Made by a program: the position numbers and the translations under genes. From the NCBI RefSeq assembly GCF_900104095.1, contig NZ_FNJO01000021.1, positions 17,790 to 81,789 on the forward strand: a DNA stretch of 64,000 nt. Reading direction: 5' to 3'. Under the pieces are notes generated by a model, which was given only the letters and a program-made list of their open reading frames with translations, did not search any database and had not been told where the DNA came from. Source of the stretch: Ralstonia sp. 25mfcol4.1. GTDB lineage: Bacteria > Pseudomonadota > Gammaproteobacteria > Burkholderiales > Burkholderiaceae. Shown piece by piece: positions 43,790 to 52,293 of this stretch (position 1 is its first letter; each line of letters starts with the position of its first letter).

Positions 43790-45601
43790 TCAGAACACGT
43801 TGACCTGATCGACCGGACCGGCCGCGCGCACCGCGCCATCGGCCGGCGGGGCCACGGTATCGGCCAGCCAGTCGGGCTCTGTGCCGCCGCCCAGCGGGTC
43901 TTGCGGCAGCACGCGATGCACGAGCACCAGTTGCGCCAGGCGCATGCGACGCACGGAGCCGATCCGGCCCGCTTCCCAGGCCATGGCGACGGCGCTGGTG
44001 ACGTGGTACAGCGCCGACGCGGCCTGGCGGGCCAGCACGTCGCCATCGGCACCGGCCTCGGCCGCACGCGTGGCCAGTGCGGCGGCATTGGCGATGGCTG
44101 CGGCAAACACTTCGCGCGCCTGCGCCTGCAGCGGCGTGTCGTGCAGCAGACCGCTCAGATGCGCCTGCAGCACCGGCAGCGAGCCTTCGCGTCGGATGGC
44201 CCGCAGCACGTCGAGTGCGACGATGTTGCTGGTGCCTTCCCAGATCGATCCCAGATGGGCGTCGCGCACCAGGCGCGGGTCGCTCCATTCCTCGATGTAG
44301 CCACAGCCGCCGCGGATCTCCATCGCATCGCCGGTCACCTTGCGGGCGTCGCGGCAGGCGCGGAACTTGATCAGCGGCGTCAGGATGCGCATCAGCGGAT
44401 AGGCGTCGGCCTCGCCCGCGTCGGCGCGGCGCAGCGCCTCGGCGGTCTGGAACACCATCGTGCGGGCCTGCTCGGTGGGCAGTGTGAGCTTGAGCAACTG
44501 GCGGCGCATCAGCGGCATGTCGGCCAGCCGCTTGCCAAAGGCGCGGCGCTCGCGGGCGATGAACTGGCCCTCGGTCAGCGCGCGGCGCATCAGGCCGGCC
44601 GCCCGCACGCCGTTGGACAGCCGCGAGTTGTTGATCATGTCGGCCATCTGCACGAAGCCACGGCCCAGTTCGCCCACCAGGTGCGCGTGCGCGCCTTCCA
44701 GGCGGATTTCGCCGCTGGCCATCGAGCGCGTGCCCAGCTTGTCCTTGAGACGGATGATGCGGTAGTGGTTGGCGCTGCCATCGGCCAGCGTGCGCGGCAG
44801 CAGGAACAGCGACACGCCCTTGATGCCGTCCACGGCCGTGCCATCGGCCTCTTCGACGCGCGCCAGCACCATGGCCAGTGCGGCGTCGGGGTTCGAGCAG
44901 AACCACTTGTCGCCCACCAGGCGCCAGCCGCCTTCGGCGCTGTCGTCGCGGATCGCCCGCGTGGCCGTGGCGGCCACATCCGAGCCGGCACCCTGTTCGG
45001 TCATGAACATCGCGCCCTGGTACAGGTCGTCGAACACCTGCGTGGTCAGGTTGGGCAGGAATCGGTCGACCAGTGCCGCGTCGCCGAACTTGCGCAGCGT
45101 GCGCGTCAGCGAGTCGGTCATCGACAGCGGGCAGCACAGGCCGAATTCGGCCTGCACGAACAGATAGGTCAGCGCGTACTTGGCTGCCGGCGGCATCGGC
45201 TTGTCCCAGCCCAGCACCCCGCCGCGATGCGACGCGGCGGCCAGGCCGAATTCCGAAAACGCCACGCGTTCCAGTTCGACGTAGGCGGGATGCTTGTGGA
45301 TCCGCTGGCCGTCCAGCCCGGTGCGCGTGCGATGCGACAGCGTCGGCGGGGCGTGGTCGGCCACGTTGGCGAGTTCGTCGAGCACGCCGCCGGCCAGCGC
45401 GCCCATGCGCTCCAGGTGCGGCAGCAGGTGATTGAACAGGTCGGCTGGCAGGTACAGCGGCAGCAGCGCGCGCAGGTCGGGGTCAGCCGCGAACAGGCTC
45501 GAACCGTGGCGGTCGGGCACCGGATGGGCGTCTGGCTGGCCGTAAGGCGGGGAAAGTGGCGCGGGCGGCGATGCGGCGGGGCGGGTGGCGCTGGTCGGCA
45601 T
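43790..45601 (-). CDS. AidB-like acyl-CoA dehydrogenase family protein
   Basis: A 603-residue flavoprotein of the AidB branch. The N-terminal segment (HKHPAYVELERVAFSEFGL) is the AidB-type N-domain; MTEQGAGSDVAATATRA and GGCGYIEEWSDPRLVRDAHLGSIWEGTSNI are the FAD/substrate blocks. The IWEGTSNI region holds the position of the acyl-CoA dehydrogenase catalytic Glu. CGGAGA lies before the chosen ATG; a 20-codon extension is rejected. It heads the operon with the Bug and CaiB genes, so a catabolic role is likelier than alkylation response. Confidence 0.88.
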   Translation of the reverse strand: MPTSATRPAASPPAPLSPPYGQPDAHPVPDRHGSSLFAADPDLRALLPLYLPADLFNHLLPHLERMGALAGGVLDELANVADHAPPTLSHRTRTGLDGQRIHKHPAYVELERVAFSEFGLAAASHRGGVLGWDKPMPPAAKYALTYLFVQAEFGLCCPLSMTDSLTRTLRKFGDAALVDRFLPNLTTQVFDDLYQGAMFMTEQGAGSDVAATATRAIRDDSAEGGWRLVGDKWFCSNPDAALAMVLARVEEADGTAVDGIKGVSLFLLPRTLADGSANHYRIIRLKDKLGTRSMASGEIRLEGAHAHLVGELGRGFVQMADMINNSRLSNGVRAAGLMRRALTEGQFIARERRAFGKRLADMPLMRRQLLKLTLPTEQARTMVFQTAEALRRADAGEADAYPLMRILTPLIKFRACRDARKVTGDAMEIRGGCGYIEEWSDPRLVRDAHLGSIWEGTSNIVALDVLRAIRREGSLPVLQAHLSGLLHDTPLQAQAREVFAAAIANAAALATRAAEAGADGDVLARQAASALYHVTSAVAMAWEAGRIGSVRRMRLAQLVLVHRVLPQDPLGGGTEPDWLADTVAPPADGAVRAAGPVDQVNVF

Positions 45602-45685
45602 GCGGTGTCTCCGTTGGCTCCCTGCCCTGCAGAACGGCGGGCGGGATGGTTTGGGATCCATTATTTGATCGCCAACGATTCGCGT

Positions 45686-45724
45686 CCAATTCTAAAATTG
45701 GCTTGATCAATACAAAATTTGTAT
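45686..45724. promoter_or_regulatory. Two palindromic LysR-type operator candidates
   Basis: CCAATTCTAAAATTGG (45686-45701) is an inverted repeat with six-base arms. ATACAAAATTTGTAT (45710-45724) has seven-base arms and fits the LysR T-N11-A rule exactly. They are in the AT-rich gap between the divergent AidB-like operon and LysR gene; the second ends four bases before the LysR ATG. Confidence 0.65.
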
Positions 45725-45728
45725 CGCC

Positions 45729-46622
45729 ATGGAATTCCGCCACCTGCGTTACTTTCTCGTGCTGGCCGAGGAACTGCACTTCGGCCGCGCCGCCCGGCGC
45801 CTGTCGATTTCACAGCCGCCGCTCTCGCTGAACATCCAGCAGCTCGAAGCGTCGGTAGGCGCCCGGCTGTTCGAGCGCGACAGCCGCGGGGTGCGCCTGA
45901 CCGCCGCCGGCCGGGCATTTCAGGAATCGGCTATCGCCTTGCTGGCGCAAGCTGAATCGGCACGGCTGCTGGCGCGCGAGATAGAGGCCGGCGCGGTGGG
46001 CCGCCTGCGGGTGGGCTTTGTCGGGTCGATGCTGTATCGCGGGTTGCCGCAGCGGCTGCAGGAATTCCAGCGCCGCTATCCCGGCATCCATGTGGCGCTG
46101 ACCGAACTCAATTCGCAGGAACAAATCGATGCCCTGCTGCATGGCGAACTCGATGCGGGCTTTGTCCACACCAGCCGGGTGCCCGATGAACTGGCGGCCA
46201 CGCTGGCGCATTCCGAACCGTTCGTCTGCTGCATGCCGGCCGACCACCCGCTGACGGCCAGCGATACGGTGGCCCTGACCGACCTGCGCGGCGAGCCGTT
46301 CGTGCTGTTTTCGCGCGAGGCCTCGCCCGACTACTACAGCCGCATCTTCGACATGTGCGCGGCACACGGCTTTTATCCACGCATCCGGCACGAGGTGCGC
46401 CACTGGTTGTCGGTGGTGTCGCTGGTATCGCAGGGCATGGGGGTGGCCGTGGTGCCGGCCGCCATGGCGCGCTCAGGCATGGCGGGGGCGGCGTTCCGGC
46501 CGCTGGCCGACGCCACGGTGCCATCGGAGGTCTACTGCGTGTGGAAGCAGGCGCCCGATCATCCCGCGCGAGACCACTTCGTGGCCACAGTCAGGGCAGC
46601 GGCGGCGCAGTCGGCCGTCTAG
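45729..46622 (+). CDS. LysR-family transcriptional regulator
   Basis: A 297-residue LysR protein beginning MEFRHLRYFLVLAEELHFGRAARRLSISQPPLS, the start typical of the CbnR/BenM-like group. The effector domain is standard. It is divergent from the AidB-Bug-CaiB operon, with palindromes between, so it is the likely activator of that operon and repressor of itself. Confidence 0.92.
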   Translation: MEFRHLRYFLVLAEELHFGRAARRLSISQPPLSLNIQQLEASVGARLFERDSRGVRLTAAGRAFQESAIALLAQAESARLLAREIEAGAVGRLRVGFVGSMLYRGLPQRLQEFQRRYPGIHVALTELNSQEQIDALLHGELDAGFVHTSRVPDELAATLAHSEPFVCCMPADHPLTASDTVALTDLRGEPFVLFSREASPDYYSRIFDMCAAHGFYPRIRHEVRHWLSVVSLVSQGMGVAVVPAAMARSGMAGAAFRPLADATVPSEVYCVWKQAPDHPARDHFVATVRAAAAQSAV

Positions 46623-46642
46623 CCGGGCGAGCCGGCCCGGGG

Positions 46643-46678
46643 AAAAAGAAAAAGCCACCGGCCCAGGGGGCCAGCGGC
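46643..46678 (-). terminator. Rho-independent terminator downstream of the alpha/beta hydrolase
   Basis: On the minus strand GCCGCTGGCC pairs with GGCCGGTGGC (two G-T pairs), followed by TTTTTCTTTTTC. It is about 160 bp past the hydrolase stop and 20 bp past the convergent LysR stop. Confidence 0.7.
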
Positions 46679-46836
46679 TCTGAAGTACGCGTGGAACGGG
46701 GTGTTCAGCGTGCGTGAAGCTTAGGGCCGGCGGGTGCGCCGCACCAATACCGCAAACGTGTTATTCACGCGGGATTCACGGGAGAAAGGTGCTCAGGCAG
46801 GCTGATTCCCCCACCCGGCCGGGGTAATCCCTTAGA

Positions 46837-47730
46837 TTAGGCGCCATCAGCAAACGGGTCGCGCGGCGCGATCGCGGCGTGAAGAGCCTTGTCCGTCCCG
46901 GTGCTGGCCACCTTGGCCGAGCCCTGCCCGCTGGCCGCCTGCACGATCAGGTCGGCAACGTCCTTCGGATGGGAGATCAGCGACACGTGGCTTGCCGGAA
47001 TCTCGATCGTGAACGCGCCCATGCGTTTGGCCATGAAACGCTCCAGGTCGGGATTGATGGTGCGGTCCTGGGTCGACACGGCGTACCACGTCGGCTTGTG
47101 GCGCCACGCCGCCACGGTGGTGCGGGCCATGGTGACGGCCTTGCCCATCGGCTGCTGCACGGCGTAGTAGGCTTCGGCCTCCGCCTTCGGCAGGTCGCCG
47201 GCAAAGTCATTGACGAACGCCTGCTCGGACAGCTTGCCGTAGCCGTCAGCCGACCACTGCAGGCCTGCCGAGGCCGGCGCGGCCGGAAACCTGCGCGTCA
47301 GCGCCGGATAGTCTTCGCCGGCATCGGGAGCCCGGGCGGCGATATAGACCAGGCCGGCCACCTTCGGATCGTCGCCGGCCTGGCTGATCACCATGCCCGC
47401 ATACGAGTGCGCGACGAGCAGCGTGGGGCCGTCCTGCAGCGCCAGTGCGCGCCTGACCGCATCGACATCGGCATCGAGCGACGTGGTGGGGTTCTGCACC
47501 GACGTCACGTGGTAGCCGCGGGCCTGCAGCAGCGGGATGACTTTCTCCCAGCTCGATCCATCGGCATACAGGCCGTGGACCAGCACGATGTTCCTGACAG
47601 GGGCGGTAGCAGCGGCGGCAGCGGCCGGGGTCTGCGGTGCGGGGGTGACCTGCGCCATCGCGCCTTGCGCGAAAGTGAAGGCGGCGGCGGTGGCCAGGGC
47701 GGCCAGCAGGGGGTGGTTCCGTTTCATCAT
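46837..47730 (-). CDS. Exported alpha/beta hydrolase
   Basis: A 297-residue protein with a signal peptide (MMKRNHPLLAALATAAAFTFAQGAMAQ) and an alpha/beta hydrolase domain. VLVHGLYADGSSW carries the oxyanion HG; the nucleophile Ser lies in VAHSYAGMV, where the first Gly of GxSxG is Ala; the C-terminal His is in PASHVSLISHP. The esterase-like group with this HSYAG motif often lacks a known substrate. AAAGGA lies before a pair of ATGs; either could be used. Confidence 0.88.
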   Translation of the reverse strand: MMKRNHPLLAALATAAAFTFAQGAMAQVTPAPQTPAAAAAATAPVRNIVLVHGLYADGSSWEKVIPLLQARGYHVTSVQNPTTSLDADVDAVRRALALQDGPTLLVAHSYAGMVISQAGDDPKVAGLVYIAARAPDAGEDYPALTRRFPAAPASAGLQWSADGYGKLSEQAFVNDFAGDLPKAEAEAYYAVQQPMGKAVTMARTTVAAWRHKPTWYAVSTQDRTINPDLERFMAKRMGAFTIEIPASHVSLISHPKDVADLIVQAASGQGSAKVASTGTDKALHAAIAPRDPFADGA

Positions 47731-47831
47731 CGATCCTTTCATCCTGGAGCACATGCATGGGACTGCGGTCATGCTCTGTGTCCCAGTATGACGATCGACA
47801 CCCGGCCGCTATTTCCTCGCTGCATATCTTT

Positions 47832-48599
47832 TCAGGTATCGCCCGGCGCAACGGCGCGCTGCACGGGCAACGCGGCCGGATTGTCGGTTGGACTGACCAC
47901 GGCATATAGATAGCGCCCATTGCGCCAGTACTGGGCCATCAGGTTGCCTTCGGTGCGCGACCCGTTACGCAGGCGCAGTTCGCCCTGCGGCCGCACGTAG
48001 TAAACAATCGCCTGCATCTGCGGGTTCCGGTACAGGATCATCGCCGCCGGGCCTTGTTCGCTCGACATCAACCGGCCCCCCACGGGATGGAACCCATAGG
48101 CCGAGAAATCGGGCAGCGGCGCTGGCTGCACGAAATGGCGATTCAGCCATGTCTGGAGTTCGCGCGCGTCGGTGGCCGTGGCATCGACCTTCACGTCGAC
48201 CATCTCCGGTGTGGCGCTGACGGCGAACAGCCGATAGGCCGACATCGCGTCGGCCATCGGCGGATAGCTCTGGCGCAGCGCGATCTCGCGCGACTGCCAG
48301 CCGCCCATGCCGCCGACGGCCAGCGCCATGACCAGCGACGCGGCAATGGCCACGCGGTGCCGCAGGCGGTCGCGCAGGCCGCGCCGGATGCGGAATGGGT
48401 CGAGCCGGGCCGGCGTGTCGGCCGGGGGCGGCTCCATGCTGGCGCGCAGGCGCTGCATGTCGAGCCGGATCTCCTGCACCTGGCGCGCCAGGTCCGGGTG
48501 GCTGTCGATCAGTGCGTCGATCTGCAGTCGGCGCGTTTCGTCCAGTTCGCCATCGACGTAGGCGTGCAGTTCCGGTTCGGTGGGCATCAGGGTATTCAT
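47832..48599 (-). CDS. Anti-sigma factor
   Basis: A 255-residue membrane protein with a cytoplasmic N-terminal anti-sigma domain (ELHAYVDGELDETRRLQIDALIDSHPDLARQVQ), one membrane segment (about 84-100) and a periplasmic C-terminal part. No Cys/His zinc site of the ZAS type is evident. Its ATG overlaps the ECF sigma stop by ATGA, so the pair is made together. It should hold the sigma factor inactive until a cell-envelope signal. Confidence 0.88.
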   Translation of the reverse strand: MNTLMPTEPELHAYVDGELDETRRLQIDALIDSHPDLARQVQEIRLDMQRLRASMEPPPADTPARLDPFRIRRGLRDRLRHRVAIAASLVMALAVGGMGGWQSREIALRQSYPPMADAMSAYRLFAVSATPEMVDVKVDATATDARELQTWLNRHFVQPAPLPDFSAYGFHPVGGRLMSSEQGPAAMILYRNPQMQAIVYYVRPQGELRLRNGSRTEGNLMAQYWRNGRYLYAVVSPTDNPAALPVQRAVAPGDT

Positions 48600-49114
48600 T
48601 TGAGCACCTGCAGGGGTGTATGGACGACCTTGCCGTCGGTGAGTTCGCGCAGCGCCTTGCGCGCCCGCGAAATGCGGGACATGACGGTGCCGATCGGCAC
48701 GTCGAGCGCATCGGCGGCCTCCTGGTAGCTGAGCCCTTCCACCGTGACCAGCATCAGCAAGGCGCGCTGTTCGGCTGACAGCCGGTTGAAGTTGTCCAGC
48801 GCCGAGCGGGTCAGCACCACGTCTTCCGTGGAGGGGACGCTGTCTTCGTCACTCCCGACCCCGAATAGCGTCAGCAAGCCCGCGTACCGCTTGGCGCGGC
48901 GCTGGCCGTCGATGAACAGCCGGTAGAGGATGGAGAACAACCAGGCGCGCAGGTCGCCGCCTTCCTGCCGCGTCACACGGCGCGACAGGGCGCGTTCCAG
49001 GCACGCCTGCACCAGGTCGTCGGCGCTGGCCTCGTTCCGCGTCAGCGACACCGCAAAGCGGCGCAGCCTCGGAATCACTTCGCGCAGCGCATCGTCTGAG
49101 AAATCGTTGTCCAT
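48596..49114 (-). CDS. ECF-type RNA polymerase sigma factor
   Basis: A 172-residue ECF sigma factor. Region 2 reads VSLTRNEASADDLVQACLERAL and WLFSILYRLFIDGQRR; region 4 reads LSAEQRALLMLVTVEGLSYQEAADALDVPIGTVMSRISRARKAL. The start is ATG at 49114; a TTG at 49141 would extend it by nine residues without a better binding site. It is coupled to the anti-sigma gene and divergent from feoA, with about 217 bp between. Confidence 0.92.
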   Translation of the reverse strand: MDNDFSDDALREVIPRLRRFAVSLTRNEASADDLVQACLERALSRRVTRQEGGDLRAWLFSILYRLFIDGQRRAKRYAGLLTLFGVGSDEDSVPSTEDVVLTRSALDNFNRLSAEQRALLMLVTVEGLSYQEAADALDVPIGTVMSRISRARKALRELTDGKVVHTPLQVLK

Positions 49115-49243
49115 CGGTATCGGGGCGCCAGGGCGCGGCAAGGGAGAGAGTCGTTACACGTAAACGTCCGGCAGGGCGAATTATTCCGTCCACATTACAA
49201 ACGGCTAACAACGGTGTGGCTTCAGCGCGCAAATGGCGCGAAT

Positions 49244-49273
49244 GCTATACAATCGAGAACGATTTCTATTTAC
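49244..49273 (+). promoter_or_regulatory. Candidate feo promoter with Fur-like site
   Basis: A TATACAAT -10-like stretch near 49245 is followed by the AT-rich GAGAACGATTTCTATTTAC (49255-49273), which partly resembles Fur boxes (GAGAAYGATT core). Location 60-90 bp upstream of feoA suits iron control. The match is imperfect. Confidence 0.4.
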
Positions 49274-49331
49274 GTACCCGGCAGGATTTTCCCTGCCGCG
49301 TGGCGGCGATCCGCCCTTGGACTGGAAGCAT

Positions 49332-49667
49332 ATGCGGTTGTCTGAACTGCCCCGGCGCACGGTCGCCATTGTGAAATCGGTGGACGATGCCACCCCTGGC
49401 GACCCTGTCGCGCGACGTCTGCGCGATCTTGGCTTCGTGCCGGGCGAATCCGTGCAGATTGTCACCTTCGGTCCGTTCGGCAAGGATCCGCTGGTCGCCC
49501 AGGTGGGCTACACGCGTTTTGCACTGCGCCGCTCGGAGGCCGATCGCATTGCCGTGGAGGTAGCCAGCGCCACCGTGTCGAGCATCGCCCCGGCAAGCCA
49601 GGCCGATATGGCCCGAACGGCCGATACGACCGACGCTTCCGATTCCGACGCCCAGCGCATCGCCTGA
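49332..49667 (+). CDS. feoA: Ferrous iron transport protein A
   Basis: A small SH3-like cytoplasmic partner of FeoB. MRLSELPRRTVAIVKSVDD begins the fold; LRDLGFVPGESVQIVTFGPFGKDPLVAQVG is the family core. The C-terminal 30 residues are Thr/Ala/Asp-rich and dispensable-looking. A frame 33 codons longer opens upstream, but this ATG opens on the conserved domain. It precedes feoB by 35 bp. Confidence 0.92.
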   Translation: MRLSELPRRTVAIVKSVDDATPGDPVARRLRDLGFVPGESVQIVTFGPFGKDPLVAQVGYTRFALRRSEADRIAVEVASATVSSIAPASQADMARTADTTDASDSDAQRIA

Positions 49668-49702
49668 AGGCCTGCCCGCGCGTCGCCTGACCCTAATCCA
49701 TC

Positions 49703-51562
49703 ATGTCAGTTGCCCAGAATGCCTCCGCCCTGCGCATCGCGCTGGTAGGCAACCCCAATTGCGGCAAGACCGCACTGTTCAACCGCCTGACCGGCAGCCG
49801 CCAGAAAGTGGCCAACTACGCCGGCGTGACCGTCGAGCGCAAGGAAGGCCAGTTCGTCTCGCCGGCCGGCCGCACCGTGCGCATCCTCGACCTGCCCGGC
49901 GCGTACAGCCTGCATTCGGCCAGCCTGGACGAAGCCATCACGCGCGAGGTCTGCATGGGCCAGCGTCCCGGCGAGGTGCGGCCCGACCTGCTGGTCTCGG
50001 TGGTCGACGCCACCAACCTGCGCCTGCACCTGCGCTTCGTGCTGGAACTGCGCCGCCTGGGCCTGCCGATGGTGGTGGTGCTCAACATGAGCGATGCGGC
50101 GGCGCGCCGTGGCATCGTGATCGACCGCGATGCGCTGTCGCGGGCGCTGGGTGTGCCCGTGGTGCAGACCGTGGCCGTCAAGCGCGACGGCGCCGCCGCG
50201 CTGGTGAAGCTGTTCGACGAGACGCTGCCCCCGGCACCGCCGGCGCAGGCACTCGACAGCGTGTCCGAGCTGGACACCCACGCCGAGGTCAAGCGCCTGC
50301 TGGACGCCGCCGTGACGATGCCCACCCGCACCGCGCGCTTCGACGACGCCGTGGACCGCGTGGTGCTGCACCCGGTGTTCGGCCTGGTGATCCTGGCCGT
50401 GCTGCTGTTCTTCATGTTCCAGGCCGTGTTCTCGTGGGCCGAGCCGATGATGGACGGCATCGAGGCCGGCGTGCATTTCTTCGGCGAATGGATCGGCGGC
50501 CTGATGCCCGACGGCATGCTGAAGAGCCTGCTGGTGGATGGTCTGATCGCCGGCCTGGGTAGCGTGATCGTCTTCCTGCCGCAGATCCTGATCCTGTTCC
50601 TGTTCATCCTGACACTCGAGGAATCGGGCTACCTGCCGCGCGCCGCGTTCCTGCTGGACCGCCTAATGATGGGCGCGGGCCTGTCGGGCCGGTCGTTCAT
50701 CCCGCTGTTGTCCAGCTTTGCCTGCGCGATTCCGGGCATCATGGCCACCCGCACGATCCAGGACCCGCGCGACCGGCTGACCACCATCCTGGTGGCGCCG
50801 CTGATGACCTGCTCGGCGCGCCTGCCCGTGTATGCGCTACTGATCGGCGCGTTCATTCCGGAGCGCACCGTGGCCGGCCTGTTCAACCTGCAGGGCCTGG
50901 TGCTGTTCGTGCTGTATGTGGCCGGCATCGTCAGCGCGCTGCTGGTGGCCTACGTGCTGAAGTGGTTCCGCCGCGACCGCACCGACCATCCGTTGCTGAT
51001 GGAACTGCCGTCGTACCGCGTGCCGAATCCGCGCGATATCGGCATCGGCCTGTGGGAGCGTGCGCGCATCTTCCTGTCGCGCGTTGGCAAGGTGATCCTG
51101 ACGCTGACCGTGCTGCTGTGGTTCCTGGCCACGTTCCCGTCGCCGCCCGAAGGCGCCACCATGCCGCCGATCGACTACAGCTTCGCCGGCATGATCGGCC
51201 GCGCACTGGAGCATGTGTTTGCCCCGATCGGCTTCAACTGGCAGATCTGCATCGCGCTGGTGCCGGGCCTGGCCGCACGTGAAGTGGCGGTGGGTGCGCT
51301 GGCCACGGTGTACGCGCTGTCGGGCAGCGACGATGCCGTGGCGGTGCAGCTCGCGCCGATGATCGCGGCGCAATGGTCGCTGGCCACGGCGCTGTCGCTG
51401 CTGGCCTGGTATGTCTTCGCGCCACAGTGCATTTCCACACTGGCGGTGATCCGCCGCGAGACCAATTCCTGGAAGGTGATGGCCGCCTCGGCCGCCTACC
51501 TGGCCGGGCTGGCTTATGTCGCGTCGTTCGTCACGTACCGCGTGGCGCTGGCGCTCACCTGA
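49703..51562 (+). CDS. feoB: Ferrous iron transporter B
   Basis: A 619-residue inner-membrane Fe2+ transporter with an N-terminal GTPase. G1 is GNPNCGKT at 16-23, G3 DLPG at 63-66, and G4 NMSD at 128-131. Membrane segments begin near residue 225; GYLPRAAFLLDRLM and SCARLPVYALLIGAF are FeoB signatures. It is shorter than E. coli FeoB (773), as in many beta-proteobacteria. The downstream small Cys-rich gene may be its FeoC-like partner. Confidence 0.95.
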   Translation: MSVAQNASALRIALVGNPNCGKTALFNRLTGSRQKVANYAGVTVERKEGQFVSPAGRTVRILDLPGAYSLHSASLDEAITREVCMGQRPGEVRPDLLVSVVDATNLRLHLRFVLELRRLGLPMVVVLNMSDAAARRGIVIDRDALSRALGVPVVQTVAVKRDGAAALVKLFDETLPPAPPAQALDSVSELDTHAEVKRLLDAAVTMPTRTARFDDAVDRVVLHPVFGLVILAVLLFFMFQAVFSWAEPMMDGIEAGVHFFGEWIGGLMPDGMLKSLLVDGLIAGLGSVIVFLPQILILFLFILTLEESGYLPRAAFLLDRLMMGAGLSGRSFIPLLSSFACAIPGIMATRTIQDPRDRLTTILVAPLMTCSARLPVYALLIGAFIPERTVAGLFNLQGLVLFVLYVAGIVSALLVAYVLKWFRRDRTDHPLLMELPSYRVPNPRDIGIGLWERARIFLSRVGKVILTLTVLLWFLATFPSPPEGATMPPIDYSFAGMIGRALEHVFAPIGFNWQICIALVPGLAAREVAVGALATVYALSGSDDAVAVQLAPMIAAQWSLATALSLLAWYVFAPQCISTLAVIRRETNSWKVMAASAAYLAGLAYVASFVTYRVALALT

Positions 51563-51602
51563 TTGCGAGGAAACTGACTCGCCACCTTCGAGTCCAACGG
51601 CC

Positions 51603-51938
51603 ATGACGCTCTATCACGCCTTCGAAACCCTGATCGTTCCGCTGATCGTGCTGGGCTGCGCCATCCACGTCGCGGGGCGCTATATGCCACGCACACGGGA
51701 GCGCGCGAAGGCGCGTCTGGCGGCGATGCTGGGCGGCGTGGCTGCCCGCGGCTGGCGCGGATGGCTGGCGCGGCGTCTGGCCCCGACACAGGCCGCGGGG
51801 TGCGCCAGCGGCTGCGATACGAACAGCGGCTGCGGCACGTGCGGCTCGAACACGTCGGGCGCCGGTTCTGGCGGTACGGGCAGTGCCGCTTCCGGCGGCA
51901 GCAACGAGCAGGTCATCCGCTTCGTACGCAAATCCTGA
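51603..51938 (+). CDS. DUF6587-type small Cys-rich partner of FeoB
   Basis: A 111-residue protein with one membrane segment (about 8-26), a basic middle, and a Gly/Ser-rich tail with four Cys in CASGCDTNSGCGTC. It starts 41 bp after feoB on the same strand. The Cys cluster could bind iron or a cluster, and a FeoC-like role is inferred from position only. No strong ribosome-binding site is seen. Confidence 0.7.
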   Translation: MTLYHAFETLIVPLIVLGCAIHVAGRYMPRTRERAKARLAAMLGGVAARGWRGWLARRLAPTQAAGCASGCDTNSGCGTCGSNTSGAGSGGTGSAASGGSNEQVIRFVRKS

Positions 51939-51971
51939 TGGCGGCACCGGCCCGAGCGGCTCGGCAATGAC

Positions 51972-52004
51972 AACGGCGATCCCTTGGGGTCGCCGTTTTG
52001 TTTT
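51972..52004 (+). terminator. Rho-independent terminator of the feo operon
   Basis: AACGGCGATCCC pairs with GGGGTCGCCGTT around a short loop, followed by TTTGTTTT. It is 33 bp after the last gene of the operon. Confidence 0.8.
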
Positions 52005-52025
52005 GGTGGGACCTGATTGGACCGC

Positions 52026-52235
52026 ACGCAGAAACGGGTACGCTTTGCACTGGACCCCGCCTGTTTGCTTCCCTCTCCCGCAGCGCGGGAGAGGGGCCGG
52101 GGGAGAGGGTCCGGAGGTTCAAATCCCGCCGATCCTTGTTGAAACGCCTGCCCTCTCCCCCAACCCCTCTCCCATTCATGGGAGAGCGGAGCGCATAACC
52201 GGATGTCGGGGGTCGCTACGCAGAAACGGGTACGC
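52026..52235. repeat. Repeat element copy B flanked by 18-bp direct repeats
   Basis: Copy B of the hairpin-rich element (52066-52195) shows two hairpins, CCCTCTCCCG...CGGGAGAGGG (52071-52096) and CCCCTCTCCC...GGGAGAGCGG (about 52164-52189). Its right end, GGAGCGCAT, matches the reverse complement of the left end of copy A. The 18-mer ACGCAGAAACGGGTACGC occurs at both 52026-52043 and 52218-52235, flanking it as direct repeats. The flanks fill most of the gap after the feo terminator. A ten-base C run is at 52256-52265. Confidence 0.75.
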
Positions 52236-52293
52236 CCACCCAACGAAACAACCCGCCCCCCCCCCGGCGGACACTCTTCGCGTCCAACCGGCC

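Noticed and set aside
52256..52265. Ten-base C run as a phase-variation tract
   Set aside because: It lies in non-coding DNA downstream of the lipoprotein stop and outside any promoter I can identify.
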